Positions 1 through 9,349 of a stretch of 64,000 bases of DNA are shown here, one piece after another. This stretch comes from Hyphomicrobiaceae bacterium. GTDB taxonomy: Bacteria; Pseudomonadota; Alphaproteobacteria; Rhizobiales; Hyphomicrobiaceae. How positions within the stretch are numbered: position 1 is the first letter of the stretch; each line of letters opens with the position of its first letter. The position numbers and the translations under genes were made by a program. The notes under the pieces were generated by a model. That model saw only the letters and a program-made list of their open reading frames with translations. It searched no databases and was not told the DNA's origin. The stretch is taken from the NCBI GenBank assembly GCA_008933705.1, contig WBUN01000010.1, positions 1 through 64,000 of the forward strand, read 5' to 3'.

Positions 1-125
1 GCCGCTCGCTCCGTCGAGGCCCTGTGGACCGCCATCGGCCAGCTCACGAGCACGTTTGAGCCCGGTGAATGCGCAAACTACCTCCGCCATTCAGGCTATG
101 TACGGTCAAGCTGAATCTGCTCTAG
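1..125 (+). mobile_element. IS630-family transposase 3' end remnant (extends beyond window start)
   Basis: Encodes ...SVEALWTAIGQLTSTFEPGECANYLRHSGYVRSS*, typical C-terminus of IS630 DDE transposases; near-identical inverted copy at 12113-12350; ends at CTAG (122-125). Confidence 0.8.
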
Positions 126-168
126 AGACCACCCGATCGGGATGGAATCGCCAATCGCTCCGCTGTCA

Positions 169-201
169 TCCCGGAATTTCGCGCCAGCGAAATATCCGGG
201 A
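169..201. repeat. Intergenic hairpin repeat (TCCCGGAATTTCGC...GCGAAATATCCGGGA)
   Basis: Inverted repeat with 4-nt loop and one bulge, read directly. Confidence 0.6.
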
Positions 202-228
202 TCTTGAAGCTGAAAGCACAACCGTTTC

Positions 229-305
229 CCCGTGGTGAGCCTGTCGAACCACGCGGCCGCAACGGTGCCTCACAGCCGTCCTTCGACGAGCTCAGGACGG
301 GGTTG
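229..305. repeat. Intergenic composite repeat (CCCCGTGGTGAGCCTGTCGAA...CCTTCGACGAGCTCAGGACGGGG)
   Basis: Same architecture in inverted orientation at 10378-10452. Confidence 0.6.
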
Positions 306-548
306 TGCTGCAGCCCCCGGGTCCCGGCTCTGCGCGCTCGCGCGCTCCGGCCGGGGTGACCGGCGTGGCGTGTGGTCTTCCGCTTCAACCTGGATCGGCC
401 TGAAGGCCCGCCCTCGCGCCAGGCTTGCCGGTGGATCGGAGCCTTTGCTGCCCCTTCCCTTTGCCACCCCCTGTTCCGCGGGGAACAGCGGCCGGGACTT
501 CCATCCCGCAGGATCAGCCCATCAACGCTGACCCCCATGGAGGATGTC

Positions 549-1190
549 ATGAACAAATCGATGATCGCAGGTGCAGCCGCGGCATTGGCCTCTGCGACGC
601 TGCTCGTTTCGGCCGCCGAAGCGGGCGGACGCCACGGCGGTCACCACCATCACCGCTTCTTCTTCCGCGCGCCGATCACGACCTACACGCCCCCCGCGCG
701 TGAGGTGATCGTGTATCGCCGCGCCAAGCCTGTCGTGAAATACCAGGACAAGGCGCCGGTCGTGAAATACGCCGACGGCAAGGGCCGGCAGTACGACCTC
801 GTCAGCAAGGTATGGTTCGACGGCAAGAACCAATGCTGGTCGGGCAAGCAGCCATTCGTCTTCAAGGGCGGCTCCTGGTTCTACGGGAGCCAGCCGTGGC
901 GGCAGGTCGACGGCGCCTGGCAGACCTCTGCCGCAGATGCTCCCTCGCCTGTGTCCTGTGAAGGCATCGCGGCGTTCGCGGCGAAGATCCAACCCGCAGC
1001 GCAGAAGACGGCAGAGCCGGCGCAGCGCAAGACACCCGCGCCGGCCAAGACCGCAGAGGTTGCGCCTGTGGACGCCGGCAAGAGCGTCACGCCGACCGCG
1101 CCGGCCGTCACCAACGGGCCGAAGGTCGCCGAGTGCAAGAAGTACTTCCCGAGTGTCGGGGAGATGGTGGCGGTGCCGTGCACCGAGTGA
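549..1190 (+). CDS. Secreted protein of unknown function (signal peptide, His-rich, Ala/Pro-rich C-terminal region)
   Basis: ORF MNKSMIAGAAAALASATLLVSAAEAGGRHGGHHHH...; signal peptide-like N-terminus. Confidence 0.65.
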   Translation: MNKSMIAGAAAALASATLLVSAAEAGGRHGGHHHHRFFFRAPITTYTPPAREVIVYRRAKPVVKYQDKAPVVKYADGKGRQYDLVSKVWFDGKNQCWSGKQPFVFKGGSWFYGSQPWRQVDGAWQTSAADAPSPVSCEGIAAFAAKIQPAAQKTAEPAQRKTPAPAKTAEVAPVDAGKSVTPTAPAVTNGPKVAECKKYFPSVGEMVAVPCTE

Positions 1191-1237
1191 CCGGACTGAA
1201 TGCCAGAGCCTGAGACGACGAGCTTGGAGGACTCATC

Positions 1238-2470
1238 ATGCGCGTGCCAGCCAACACCGCGATCGCTGCAACGCCGGTCCTGGCCGACCCGGCCGGCGCC
1301 AGGGCGCGAAGCGCGCCCAGCAAGCGGCCAAGGGCCGTGCCGATGATCCCCAAGCTCGCCTACCGCAACCTTTTCCACGACAGGCTGAGCCTGGCCGTGA
1401 CGCTGGTCGGCATCGTCTTCTCAGTGGTGCTCGTTGCCGTGCAGTTCGGAATCTACCTGGGCTCCGAGAACAGGATCGCCGCCATGTTCGACCACGCCAA
1501 GGTCGACCTGTGGGTGGTGTCACTGGGCACCAAGAGCTTCGATGATCCCTCGCTGCTGTCGGGGCGCGAGCGGCACGCCGTGTTGTCGACGCCCGGCGTG
1601 GCCAGCGTCGAGGAGCTGGCCGTCGGCTTCGTCAACTGGCGCAAGCCGGGTGGCGGCTCCACGGCGGCACTCCTTGTGGGCTCGGAGACGACGCGCTCGA
1701 CCGACCTGCCCTGGGACGTGACGCAGGGCAGCATCGCCGCGCTGTCCGCACCTTCGGCCGTTGCCGTCGATGCCACCTACTTCAATGAGCTCGGCGTTGC
1801 ACGCATCGGCGCTCGCGCCGAGATCAACAACCAGCAGGTGACGGTCGCGGCCGTGACCCAGGGCATCCGCTCGTTCACGACGCTGCCCTACGTATTCACG
1901 ACCATCGCCACGGCCCGCACGCTGCTCGACGCCGCACCCGACCAGTCGTCCTACACGCTGGTGCGGGTTGCCGAGGGCGCCAGCATCGAAAGCGTACGCG
2001 CTGCGCTGGCCGCACGCCTGCCCGACGCCGAGATCCTGACGCACGACCAGTTCCGCAAGCGCAGCCTCGACTACTGGCTGTTCGAGACCGGCGCCGGCTC
2101 GGCGCTGATCGCAGGCGCCGTGCTCGGCATCATCGTCGGCATCGTCATCGTCGCGCAGACGCTCTACGCCAGCACGAAAGATCACCTCAACGAGTTCGCC
2201 ACCTTGCGCGCGCTCGGCGCCTCGGCCGGCTACATCCACAAGGTCATTCTGATGCAGGCCGTGCTCAGCGCCGTCATCGGCTACCTGCTCGGCATGTGCC
2301 TGAGCTTCGTCGTGATCTGGGCCTCACGTGACTCGACGCTGCTGATCGTCATGACCCCAAATCTCGCCCTGATGCTGTTCGCGCTCACCATCGGCATGTG
2401 CGTGCTGGCAGCCGTCTGCGCAATTTTCAAAGTGACCCGGATCGACCCGGCTGTCGTGTTCAGCCGCTAA
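1238..2470 (+). CDS. ABC transporter permease, FtsX/MacB-like (DevC-type)
   Basis: N-terminal TM followed by periplasmic domain and C-terminal 3 TM; adjacent ATPase; likely start at 1343 (MIPKLAYRNLFHDRLSL). Confidence 0.85.
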   Translation: MRVPANTAIAATPVLADPAGARARSAPSKRPRAVPMIPKLAYRNLFHDRLSLAVTLVGIVFSVVLVAVQFGIYLGSENRIAAMFDHAKVDLWVVSLGTKSFDDPSLLSGRERHAVLSTPGVASVEELAVGFVNWRKPGGGSTAALLVGSETTRSTDLPWDVTQGSIAALSAPSAVAVDATYFNELGVARIGARAEINNQQVTVAAVTQGIRSFTTLPYVFTTIATARTLLDAAPDQSSYTLVRVAEGASIESVRAALAARLPDAEILTHDQFRKRSLDYWLFETGAGSALIAGAVLGIIVGIVIVAQTLYASTKDHLNEFATLRALGASAGYIHKVILMQAVLSAVIGYLLGMCLSFVVIWASRDSTLLIVMTPNLALMLFALTIGMCVLAAVCAIFKVTRIDPAVVFSR

Positions 2471-2485
2471 CTGGAGACGAGACCT

Positions 2486-3235
2486 ATGACCACCGCTACC
2501 ACCCCCCTGCTGGAAGCCAAGGGCATCGTCAAGGTTCTGGGCTCCGGCGCCAGCGAGGTCACGGCCCTCAAGGGCGTCAACGTGGACTTGATGCCGGGCG
2601 AGCTGACGCTGCTGATGGGCCCTTCGGGAAGCGGCAAGACTACCTTGCTCTCGATCCTGGGCTGCATCCTCACGCCCACCGGCGGCTCGATCAGAATCGG
2701 CGACCGGACGACCGAAGGCCTCGATGCCGAGGGCATGGCGGACCTGCGCCGCAGGCACATCGGCTTCGTGTTCCAGGCCTACAACCTGGTGCCGACGCTG
2801 ACGGCAGCCGAGAACGTGATGCTGGCGCTCGATCTGCGTGGCGTGCCGCTGTCGAAGGCCCCCGGGCTTGCGGAGGAGGCTCTGGCTGCCGTCGGTCTGT
2901 CGCACCGTGCCCACGCTGCGCCGAGCAAGCTCAGCGGCGGCGAGAAACAGCGTGTGGCCATTGCCCGCGCCCTTGCCGGCTCGCCCTCCGTCATTCTCGC
3001 CGACGAGCCGACCGCGGCCCTCGACAGCGAGAACGGCAAGGCGGTCATGGCGCTGCTCGCCGAGGTTGCCAAGGACATGCGGCGCGCCGTCCTCGTTGTC
3101 ACGCACGATCACCGCACGCTCAGCTACGGCGATCGCATGATCCGCATCGAGGATGGTCGCATCGTCGGCAGGGCGCGCCGCCGTCCCGGCAAGCCGCTCA
3201 GCGAGCACGAGCTCGATGACGCGCTCGCCGCGTAG
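2486..3235 (+). CDS. ABC transporter ATP-binding protein (LolD/DevA/MacB-type)
   Basis: Walker A GPSGSGKTT, signature LSGGEKQR, Walker B VILADEPT. Confidence 0.93.
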   Translation: MTTATTPLLEAKGIVKVLGSGASEVTALKGVNVDLMPGELTLLMGPSGSGKTTLLSILGCILTPTGGSIRIGDRTTEGLDAEGMADLRRRHIGFVFQAYNLVPTLTAAENVMLALDLRGVPLSKAPGLAEEALAAVGLSHRAHAAPSKLSGGEKQRVAIARALAGSPSVILADEPTAALDSENGKAVMALLAEVAKDMRRAVLVVTHDHRTLSYGDRMIRIEDGRIVGRARRRPGKPLSEHELDDALAA

Positions 3236-3335
3236 TGGCGAGCGCGCTGTTCCGACCGGAACAGACAAGCGCGGCCGCAATCGCCACAGTGTCACTTCGT
3301 CGGACTTCGCAACCGCAGCAACCAAGGAGATCATC

Positions 3336-3761
3336 ATGATCCGGATCGTCACACGCATCATCCAGGCTATCTCGTTCGCAGGCGTCCTCGTCGCCGCCGG
3401 CGTCGGCACCGCCTCGGCCAACCCCGGGCCGATCGGCCTCTGGTTCGACCATACCGGTCGGGGCGCCATCGAGATCACCGACTGCGGCGGGGCCCTGTGC
3501 GGCCGCCTCGTCTGGCTGAAGGATGCCGGCCACGGGCAAGCCTGCGGCACCCAGATCCTGGGCAACGTCAAGCCGGTTGGCGCGGGCAAATGGGACGGCG
3601 GCTGGATCTACGATCCAGAGGAGAACGCCAAGTACAGCGTTGAGATCACCCCGCTCGGATCGGACCGGCTGAGAGTCATGGGCTACCTCGGCTCCAAGCT
3701 GCTGAGCGAGACCATGGTTTGGCGACGTGCGCCCGCTGATCTGAAGCGGTGCAGTGCCTGA
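3336..3761 (+). CDS. DUF2147-type secreted protein
   Basis: Signal peptide plus GLWFDHTGRGAIEITDCGGALCGRLVWLKD and C-terminal TMVWRR pattern typical of DUF2147. Confidence 0.8.
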   Translation: MIRIVTRIIQAISFAGVLVAAGVGTASANPGPIGLWFDHTGRGAIEITDCGGALCGRLVWLKDAGHGQACGTQILGNVKPVGAGKWDGGWIYDPEENAKYSVEITPLGSDRLRVMGYLGSKLLSETMVWRRAPADLKRCSA

Positions 3762-3913
3762 CCGCCGCCCCCGCACGGCGCGTCGGGCCCGGGGATGCCG
3801 CTGGCCGCAAGGCCGGGGGCATCCTCGGCATATCCGCTCCTGGCACGGCCCCGCCATCGGGCTTGCCTGCGTCCCCCACACCAATACAATCCCACCAGGA
3901 AAGGCAGATCCGC

Positions 3914-4693
3914 ATGAGCTTCCCCCGTGCCGCCTTGGCGGCCATCATCCCCCGTCTACCCATGGGCTGGGTCTGCCTGCTGCTCGGCAGCATCGCCCTG
4001 TCACCCGCAGCGTTCGCCGTCGACGATCCGACGGCTAAGGAGATGATGGGCCGCGCCCAGACGCAGTCCGACACCAAGGCCGTGGAGGATCTGATCGGTA
4101 AGCTGCAGGCCCGCAAATCTCCCACAGCCCCAGCAGGCCCTGCCCCGTCGGCATCACCACCGCCGGCTGCGATGCCTCCGGCCGCCACTGAAACGCGCGA
4201 GCCGCCCCCGGACGCAAGTCCTCAGGCGGCTGCGCCAACGCCGGCGCCGGCCGCTCCGTCCTCCGGCACCACCGCAACCGAGACGGCCGGCGGCGCGTCG
4301 CCCGAAGAGACGGTCAAGAGCGCCGAGGCGAAGGCGCTGCCGAGCGTCGATCTCGAGGTCTACTTCGCGTACGATTCCTCGCGCATCGCCCCTGCCGCAG
4401 TCGCCGTGCTGACGACGCTCGGCAAGGCGCTCAGTGATGAGCGACTTGCCAAGGACTTTTTCCTGATCGCCGGGCACACCGACGCCAAGGGTGGTGCCGC
4501 CTACAATCTGCGCTTGTCGCAGGCGCGCGCCGACTCGGTCCGGCGCTACCTCATGGACAATTTCGGCATCGACGGGAAACGGCTGGTGGCCAGGGGATTC
4601 GGGCTGAAGCACCTCAAGGACCCGGGCCGGCCCCTGGCCGACGTCAATCGCCGGGTGCAGATCATCAACTATTCCACCCGTGAAGGGCGTTGA
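3914..4693 (+). CDS. OmpA-family peptidoglycan-associated protein
   Basis: C-terminal VYFAYDSSRIAPAAV...IAGHTDAKGGAAYNLRLSQARADSVRRYL. Confidence 0.9.
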   Translation: MSFPRAALAAIIPRLPMGWVCLLLGSIALSPAAFAVDDPTAKEMMGRAQTQSDTKAVEDLIGKLQARKSPTAPAGPAPSASPPPAAMPPAATETREPPPDASPQAAAPTPAPAAPSSGTTATETAGGASPEETVKSAEAKALPSVDLEVYFAYDSSRIAPAAVAVLTTLGKALSDERLAKDFFLIAGHTDAKGGAAYNLRLSQARADSVRRYLMDNFGIDGKRLVARGFGLKHLKDPGRPLADVNRRVQIINYSTREGR

Positions 4694-4712
4694 GACCGCC
4701 GACGGTCTCCCC

Positions 4713-6461
4713 TCACATCGCCGCGTCCATGCCTCTCAGATCGCCGCGCGGCAAAGCTCTCTCATCCTCATCGATCGCCATCAGGATGCTCGCCGGCAGA
4801 TCGCGCCCGCGCGCGAACGAGAAGACCTGCAAAGGCTCCTCCACGCCACGCACGTTGATGGTGACGGCGGTTCCCGACTGCTCGAGGCAGCCGGCGTAGC
4901 GTGCAACCTCCGACGAGAGCACGATCTGCACGTTCTGCTCTTTCGACAGCGCTTCCAGCCGGCTCGCGACGTTGACCGCATTGCCGATCACCGTCAGGTC
5001 GACCGCCTCTCCATAGCCGATGCGCCCGAGCAGCAGCGAGCCCGCATGGATACCCATGCCCACCCGCAACGGACGCCCGATCTCGGCGCCGAGCTTGGCG
5101 TTGACGTGGTCGAGCGCCAGGTCGATGGCGCGCGCCGCCCTGAGGGCCTGTCGGCAGCCGGCCTCAACGCCATGGAGCTGGCCGAAGATGGCAAGCAGGC
5201 CGTCGCCAAGGAATTTGTCGATCCAGCCCCCGTGGGTGTGGATCGCGGAGCCCGTCGCGGCGAAAAATTCGTTCAATATGAAGACGATATCGTAGGGCAG
5301 CCGAGCCTGCGAGAGCTGCGTGAACTCGCGCAGATCGAGAAACATCACTGCCAGCGCCTTCTCCACGCCCGCCGCGTCGGCCTCCTGCAGATCCACAGCC
5401 TGGGGGCCCGTGCTGGCGGGTCGCAGCAGGCGCGTCACGGTCAGGGAGCGCTCGGGGCGAATCTGGCAGGCCAAGCGCACGTTCTCGGGCGCCGTAATGC
5501 TCGCCAGCGTGATCGCTTCCGGATAGGTCGGCGGCGGCAGACTGCTGGCGCCGTCGTCGATGCGCACACGGCAGGTGGAGCAGCGTGCGCGGCCGCCGCA
5601 TACGGAGGCGTGCGGAATGCCGTGCATGCGGCTGATCTCGAGCAGCGTCGGCCCGTGCGGCACCTTGACCACCGGACCGCCGGTATAGCGGATCGCCATC
5701 TTCGGCAGCGTGCTCAGCATGTAATAGCGCCAGGCAATGATCGCGACCACCAGCAGCAGCACGGCCGCAAAGCCCAGGCGCACCATCAGGCGATAGTCGG
5801 CAAGCGTCGCGCCATCGGCCGGGCTCGGCCAGTGGGTGAGCTCCTTCACGCGCGCGAGCATCTCGGGCTTCTCGATCAGAAGCGCCACGGCGCGCCCCGA
5901 CACCATGAAGCCGCCGAGGGCGGCGAGCGGCACCGCGATGGCAACGAACAGCAGCACCGGCTGCGCTGTGCGATAGGGCGGATACAGTCGCAGCCAGTAG
6001 TGGATGCCGATGCAGCCATGAACCCACACCAGCAGCAGCAGCGTGCTCTGCAGCAGCGCGCTGTCCGGCCACAGCCGCGCCAGCTCGTAGAGGTAGTTGT
6101 CCTCGACGCCGAAGTAGAGGCGCGCGATGCGCGTGTTGACGATGTGCGGCAGCAACAGGAATGGAATGAGCAGCCCGAGGGCGATCTGGAACAGCTCCCA
6201 CGGAGGCAGGCGGAGGGTGTTGCGGTTGGCAAGCTTGTAGAGCGCCAGGCTCATATGTGTGACCAGCGCCATGAGGAGCACGAACGTGCCGGGCCACGAC
6301 CGCGTGACCACCCAGCGCCACTGCTGCACCTCGTGCATGGTCTCCAGATGGATGAGGCCCAGCGCGTGATTGAGGAAATGCGTGGCCGCAAACGCGAACA
6401 GGATCAGGCCGGAGCCGATCCTCAGCCGCTGTAAGATGTCTCCCCTGAGCAGGACGTGCAT
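4713..6461 (-). CDS. Class III adenylate/guanylate cyclase with N-terminal membrane (heme/cytochrome b-like) domain and 2Fe-2S ferredoxin domain
   Basis: Multi-TM N-terminus with His residues; CGGRARCSTCRV...LACQ ferredoxin cysteines; cyclase motif MFLDLREFT..FLGDGLLAIFG. Confidence 0.9.
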   Translation of the reverse strand: MHVLLRGDILQRLRIGSGLILFAFAATHFLNHALGLIHLETMHEVQQWRWVVTRSWPGTFVLLMALVTHMSLALYKLANRNTLRLPPWELFQIALGLLIPFLLLPHIVNTRIARLYFGVEDNYLYELARLWPDSALLQSTLLLLVWVHGCIGIHYWLRLYPPYRTAQPVLLFVAIAVPLAALGGFMVSGRAVALLIEKPEMLARVKELTHWPSPADGATLADYRLMVRLGFAAVLLLVVAIIAWRYYMLSTLPKMAIRYTGGPVVKVPHGPTLLEISRMHGIPHASVCGGRARCSTCRVRIDDGASSLPPPTYPEAITLASITAPENVRLACQIRPERSLTVTRLLRPASTGPQAVDLQEADAAGVEKALAVMFLDLREFTQLSQARLPYDIVFILNEFFAATGSAIHTHGGWIDKFLGDGLLAIFGQLHGVEAGCRQALRAARAIDLALDHVNAKLGAEIGRPLRVGMGIHAGSLLLGRIGYGEAVDLTVIGNAVNVASRLEALSKEQNVQIVLSSEVARYAGCLEQSGTAVTINVRGVEEPLQVFSFARGRDLPASILMAIDEDERALPRGDLRGMDAAM

Positions 6462-6792
6462 AAGTCAGCCAACCCATTGCAGCGGCACACCAGTGTGCGC
6501 CACGATAGTCGCTGCGGCCCGCAATTAGAATAGCAGATCCGCCCCGCGAAGTTGCATACCCTCCTGGGCACCCAGCCCCTGTCGCACCGGCGACGGGGGC
6601 TGCCTTGCCGCACCCCGCTTTAGCGCTCTCGCGGCGCCACACCGCGGAATGCGCTGCGTTTGTCGCTGCTGTCGGCCTTCTGTAAAATCAGCCGGATCAG
6701 GTCGGCGCTCACGGCGATCGGAATGCCGAGGGGACGCGATGACGGGCCGGGCCGGACAGGGGTTCGCTCCCCGCCGGCGCCGGAGTGCTCGA

Positions 6793-9051
6793 TCATGCGC
6801 ATTTCTTGGTACCCGGAGCGGCAACCGATGCCACGCGAGGGCGCTTCCCGTTGCCGTTCTTCAGCTCCTCGAGCACCTTGGCCTTGGGTCCGTCCGCCAC
6901 CTTGCGACCGTTGTCGAGCACGATCAGCCGGTCGACGAGGTCGAGCAGCGCCGGACGGTGCGTGACCAGGATCAGCGTGCGCCCCTCGGCGTACTCCCGC
7001 AGCCTGCGGATGACGATCTGCTCCGTGCGGCCGTCCATGTCGCTCGTGGGCTCATCGAGCAGCAGCACGCGCGGCGACCTCATCAACGTGCGCGCCAGCG
7101 CCACCGACTGGCGCTGACCGGCCGAAAGGCCTGCCCCGCGCTCACGTACGACGGTATCGAAGCCGGAGGGCAGGCGCGCAATCCAGTCGAGTGCGCCGGC
7201 GGCGTGCGCCGCCCGCAGGATGGCATCGTCGGCCGCGCCCGGATCGGCGAGCGCGATGTTGGAGCGGATCGTGCCGCGAAAGAGGTCGGCGCCATGCTGC
7301 AGTAGCCCCACATTGGCGCGCAGCAGAGCCGGATCCACGTGACCCACCGACACGCCGTCGATGAATACCTGCCCACTGCCCGGCGTGTGCAGTGCCTGCA
7401 TCAGCTTGAGGATCGTCGTCTTGCCGCTGCCGACGGCACCGATGATACCGACCCGCTCGCCTGCTGCGATCGACAGGCTCACATCCCTGAGTGCCGCGGC
7501 GGCCTCCTGCTCGTAGGTGAACGTGACGTGGTCGACGTCGAAGCGGCCGAGGAAGCTCGACTTCGACAGGAAGAGCGCGCCCGCCGGCAGCTCCTGCAGC
7601 GCATTCACGATGTCGGCCAGCGCCTGGTGGGCGAGGCGGGCCTGGTGCAGCTTGGGGACGATCCTGGCGACGGCGTGCAGCGGGCCCAGCACCCGGCCGA
7701 TCAGCATGGTGGAGGCGATGAGCGCGCCCACCGTGATCTCTCCGGCGGACACCATATGGAAACCGACCAGAACCATCGTCACCTGCATCAGCATCTGCGC
7801 CGCATGCACGAAATGCACGCCGAGACTGGACAGGTGGCGGATGCGCAACCCCGTGCGGATATGCTCGCTGACGGCCTGCTCCCACTTGGCGGCCGCCCAG
7901 CTCTCGGCACCCGCCGACTTGATGGTCTCGAGCCCGACCAGCGTTTCCACCATGACTGCGCTCCTCCGCGCCGTCTCGCCGAACGCGCTCCGCATGTGCC
8001 GCGCCAACGCGCGCTGCGCCAGCAGCCCGGTGCAAACCACGATCGGGATGGCGGCGATCCCAACCAGCACCAGCGGGCCGGCAATCGTGAAGATGACCGC
8101 GAGAGACAGCACCAGGAACGGCAGGTCGCCGAACGCGGTGAGCGTGGACGAGCCAACGAAGTCCCTCAGCGTCTCCAGCTCGCGCAGCGCATGGGCCTGC
8201 ACGCCGGCCGGCGCGGGGCGATCGGCAAGCCTGGCCGCCAGCAGCCGTCCATAGACGAAGTTGGCGAGCTTGATGTCGGCGCGACGGCCAGCAGCATCGA
8301 CACAGGTCGCCCGCAGCGTCTTGATCGCGAAATCGAACACGGCCGCGATGACGACCCCGATCGCCAGCGCCCACATGGTATCGGCGGCGTTGCCGGGCAG
8401 CACCCGATCGTAGACGTTCATCGTGAACAGCGGCATCGCCAGCGCCAGCACGTTGATGGCAGCGGTAGCGAGAATGGCCTCTGCATAGATGCCGCGGTTG
8501 GCGCGGATTGCGGCCAGGAACCAGCCGTTGGGCCGAGACGGCACGGCGCTCATGCCGCGCTCGTCGATGCCGGTCTGCGGCCGCAGCCGCAGCATGTGGC
8601 CGCCGTGCTGCCGCTTGAACTCGTCCGCCGGCAGCTCGATGCGCTTGTCGGGCGCGCCTGCCGCGCTGACGACGACGGCGTTGGGAGTGTGGCGGCTGCC
8701 GCGCACAATCGCGTGCAGCACGTATACGCGCCCGTCGGTCGTCGGCGCGATGACGGGAAGCTCGCCGTCGGCCAGGCTCAGAGGATCGGCACTGGACAGC
8801 TCGACCTGCAGGCCGGCGCGCTCGGCGACTGCCGCGGCATGCTCGAGCGGCAGCCGCCCGCCCTCCAGCGGAACACCCGACACCAAGGCCTGAGGCGAGA
8901 CGGGAATGCCGTAGTGCTGCGCGACGGCGGCCAGGGCGACAACGAGCCGATCGAATACCCCTTCGGGTTGTGGCGCCCCTTCCTGCGCCGGCCCTTCCTC
9001 GGCGTTCAAACCCGTTTCGATACGATTGATAAGCTCCGCAACTTGAGACAT
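6793..9051 (-). CDS. Type I secretion ABC exporter/permease-ATPase (LapB/RtxB-like, degenerate C39-like N-terminus)
   Basis: 6-TM exporter domain; GAVGSGKTT Walker A; LSAGQRQ signature; LLLDEPTSDMD. Confidence 0.88.
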   Translation of the reverse strand: MSQVAELINRIETGLNAEEGPAQEGAPQPEGVFDRLVVALAAVAQHYGIPVSPQALVSGVPLEGGRLPLEHAAAVAERAGLQVELSSADPLSLADGELPVIAPTTDGRVYVLHAIVRGSRHTPNAVVVSAAGAPDKRIELPADEFKRQHGGHMLRLRPQTGIDERGMSAVPSRPNGWFLAAIRANRGIYAEAILATAAINVLALAMPLFTMNVYDRVLPGNAADTMWALAIGVVIAAVFDFAIKTLRATCVDAAGRRADIKLANFVYGRLLAARLADRPAPAGVQAHALRELETLRDFVGSSTLTAFGDLPFLVLSLAVIFTIAGPLVLVGIAAIPIVVCTGLLAQRALARHMRSAFGETARRSAVMVETLVGLETIKSAGAESWAAAKWEQAVSEHIRTGLRIRHLSSLGVHFVHAAQMLMQVTMVLVGFHMVSAGEITVGALIASTMLIGRVLGPLHAVARIVPKLHQARLAHQALADIVNALQELPAGALFLSKSSFLGRFDVDHVTFTYEQEAAAALRDVSLSIAAGERVGIIGAVGSGKTTILKLMQALHTPGSGQVFIDGVSVGHVDPALLRANVGLLQHGADLFRGTIRSNIALADPGAADDAILRAAHAAGALDWIARLPSGFDTVVRERGAGLSAGQRQSVALARTLMRSPRVLLLDEPTSDMDGRTEQIVIRRLREYAEGRTLILVTHRPALLDLVDRLIVLDNGRKVADGPKAKVLEELKNGNGKRPRVASVAAPGTKKCA

Positions 9052-9273
9052 CCGGTCCCCCACCGAAGGGCTACGCTCCCGGTGACTATCGCGGGAAATG
9101 ACTATTTTTCGCTTACCGGGCGTGCCGCAGCGGGGCAATGACGCCGGCAATCCGGCTCGCGGCGGTGAACAGGCCAGCAAGAGAGCATTTTGCCGATCGT
9201 TCCGGCATCGTCTGCGGGCGGACCGGCAGGCTTTCGGAACAAACGTGGGCCTGCGCGACAGGCGGCCCCATGT

Positions 9274-9285
9274 TTGTATAGACAA
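9274..9285. promoter_or_regulatory. Candidate GntR/HutC-type operator (TTGTATAGACAA)
   Basis: Near-palindrome TTGTATAGACAA about 65 bp upstream of ABC substrate-binding protein ATG. Confidence 0.35.
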
Positions 9286-9349
9286 AATGGCCGGTTTCGC
9301 CCTACCGTCGCGCCACGTGTTGGCCCATCGCTCACGAGGGAGAATTTCC

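Noticed and set aside
4680-6434. 584-aa plus-strand ORF
   Set aside because: Antisense shadow of the ferredoxin-cyclase gene; composition non-protein-like (HRQ-rich).
7339-9141. 600-aa plus-strand ORF
   Set aside because: Antisense shadow of the T1SS exporter gene.
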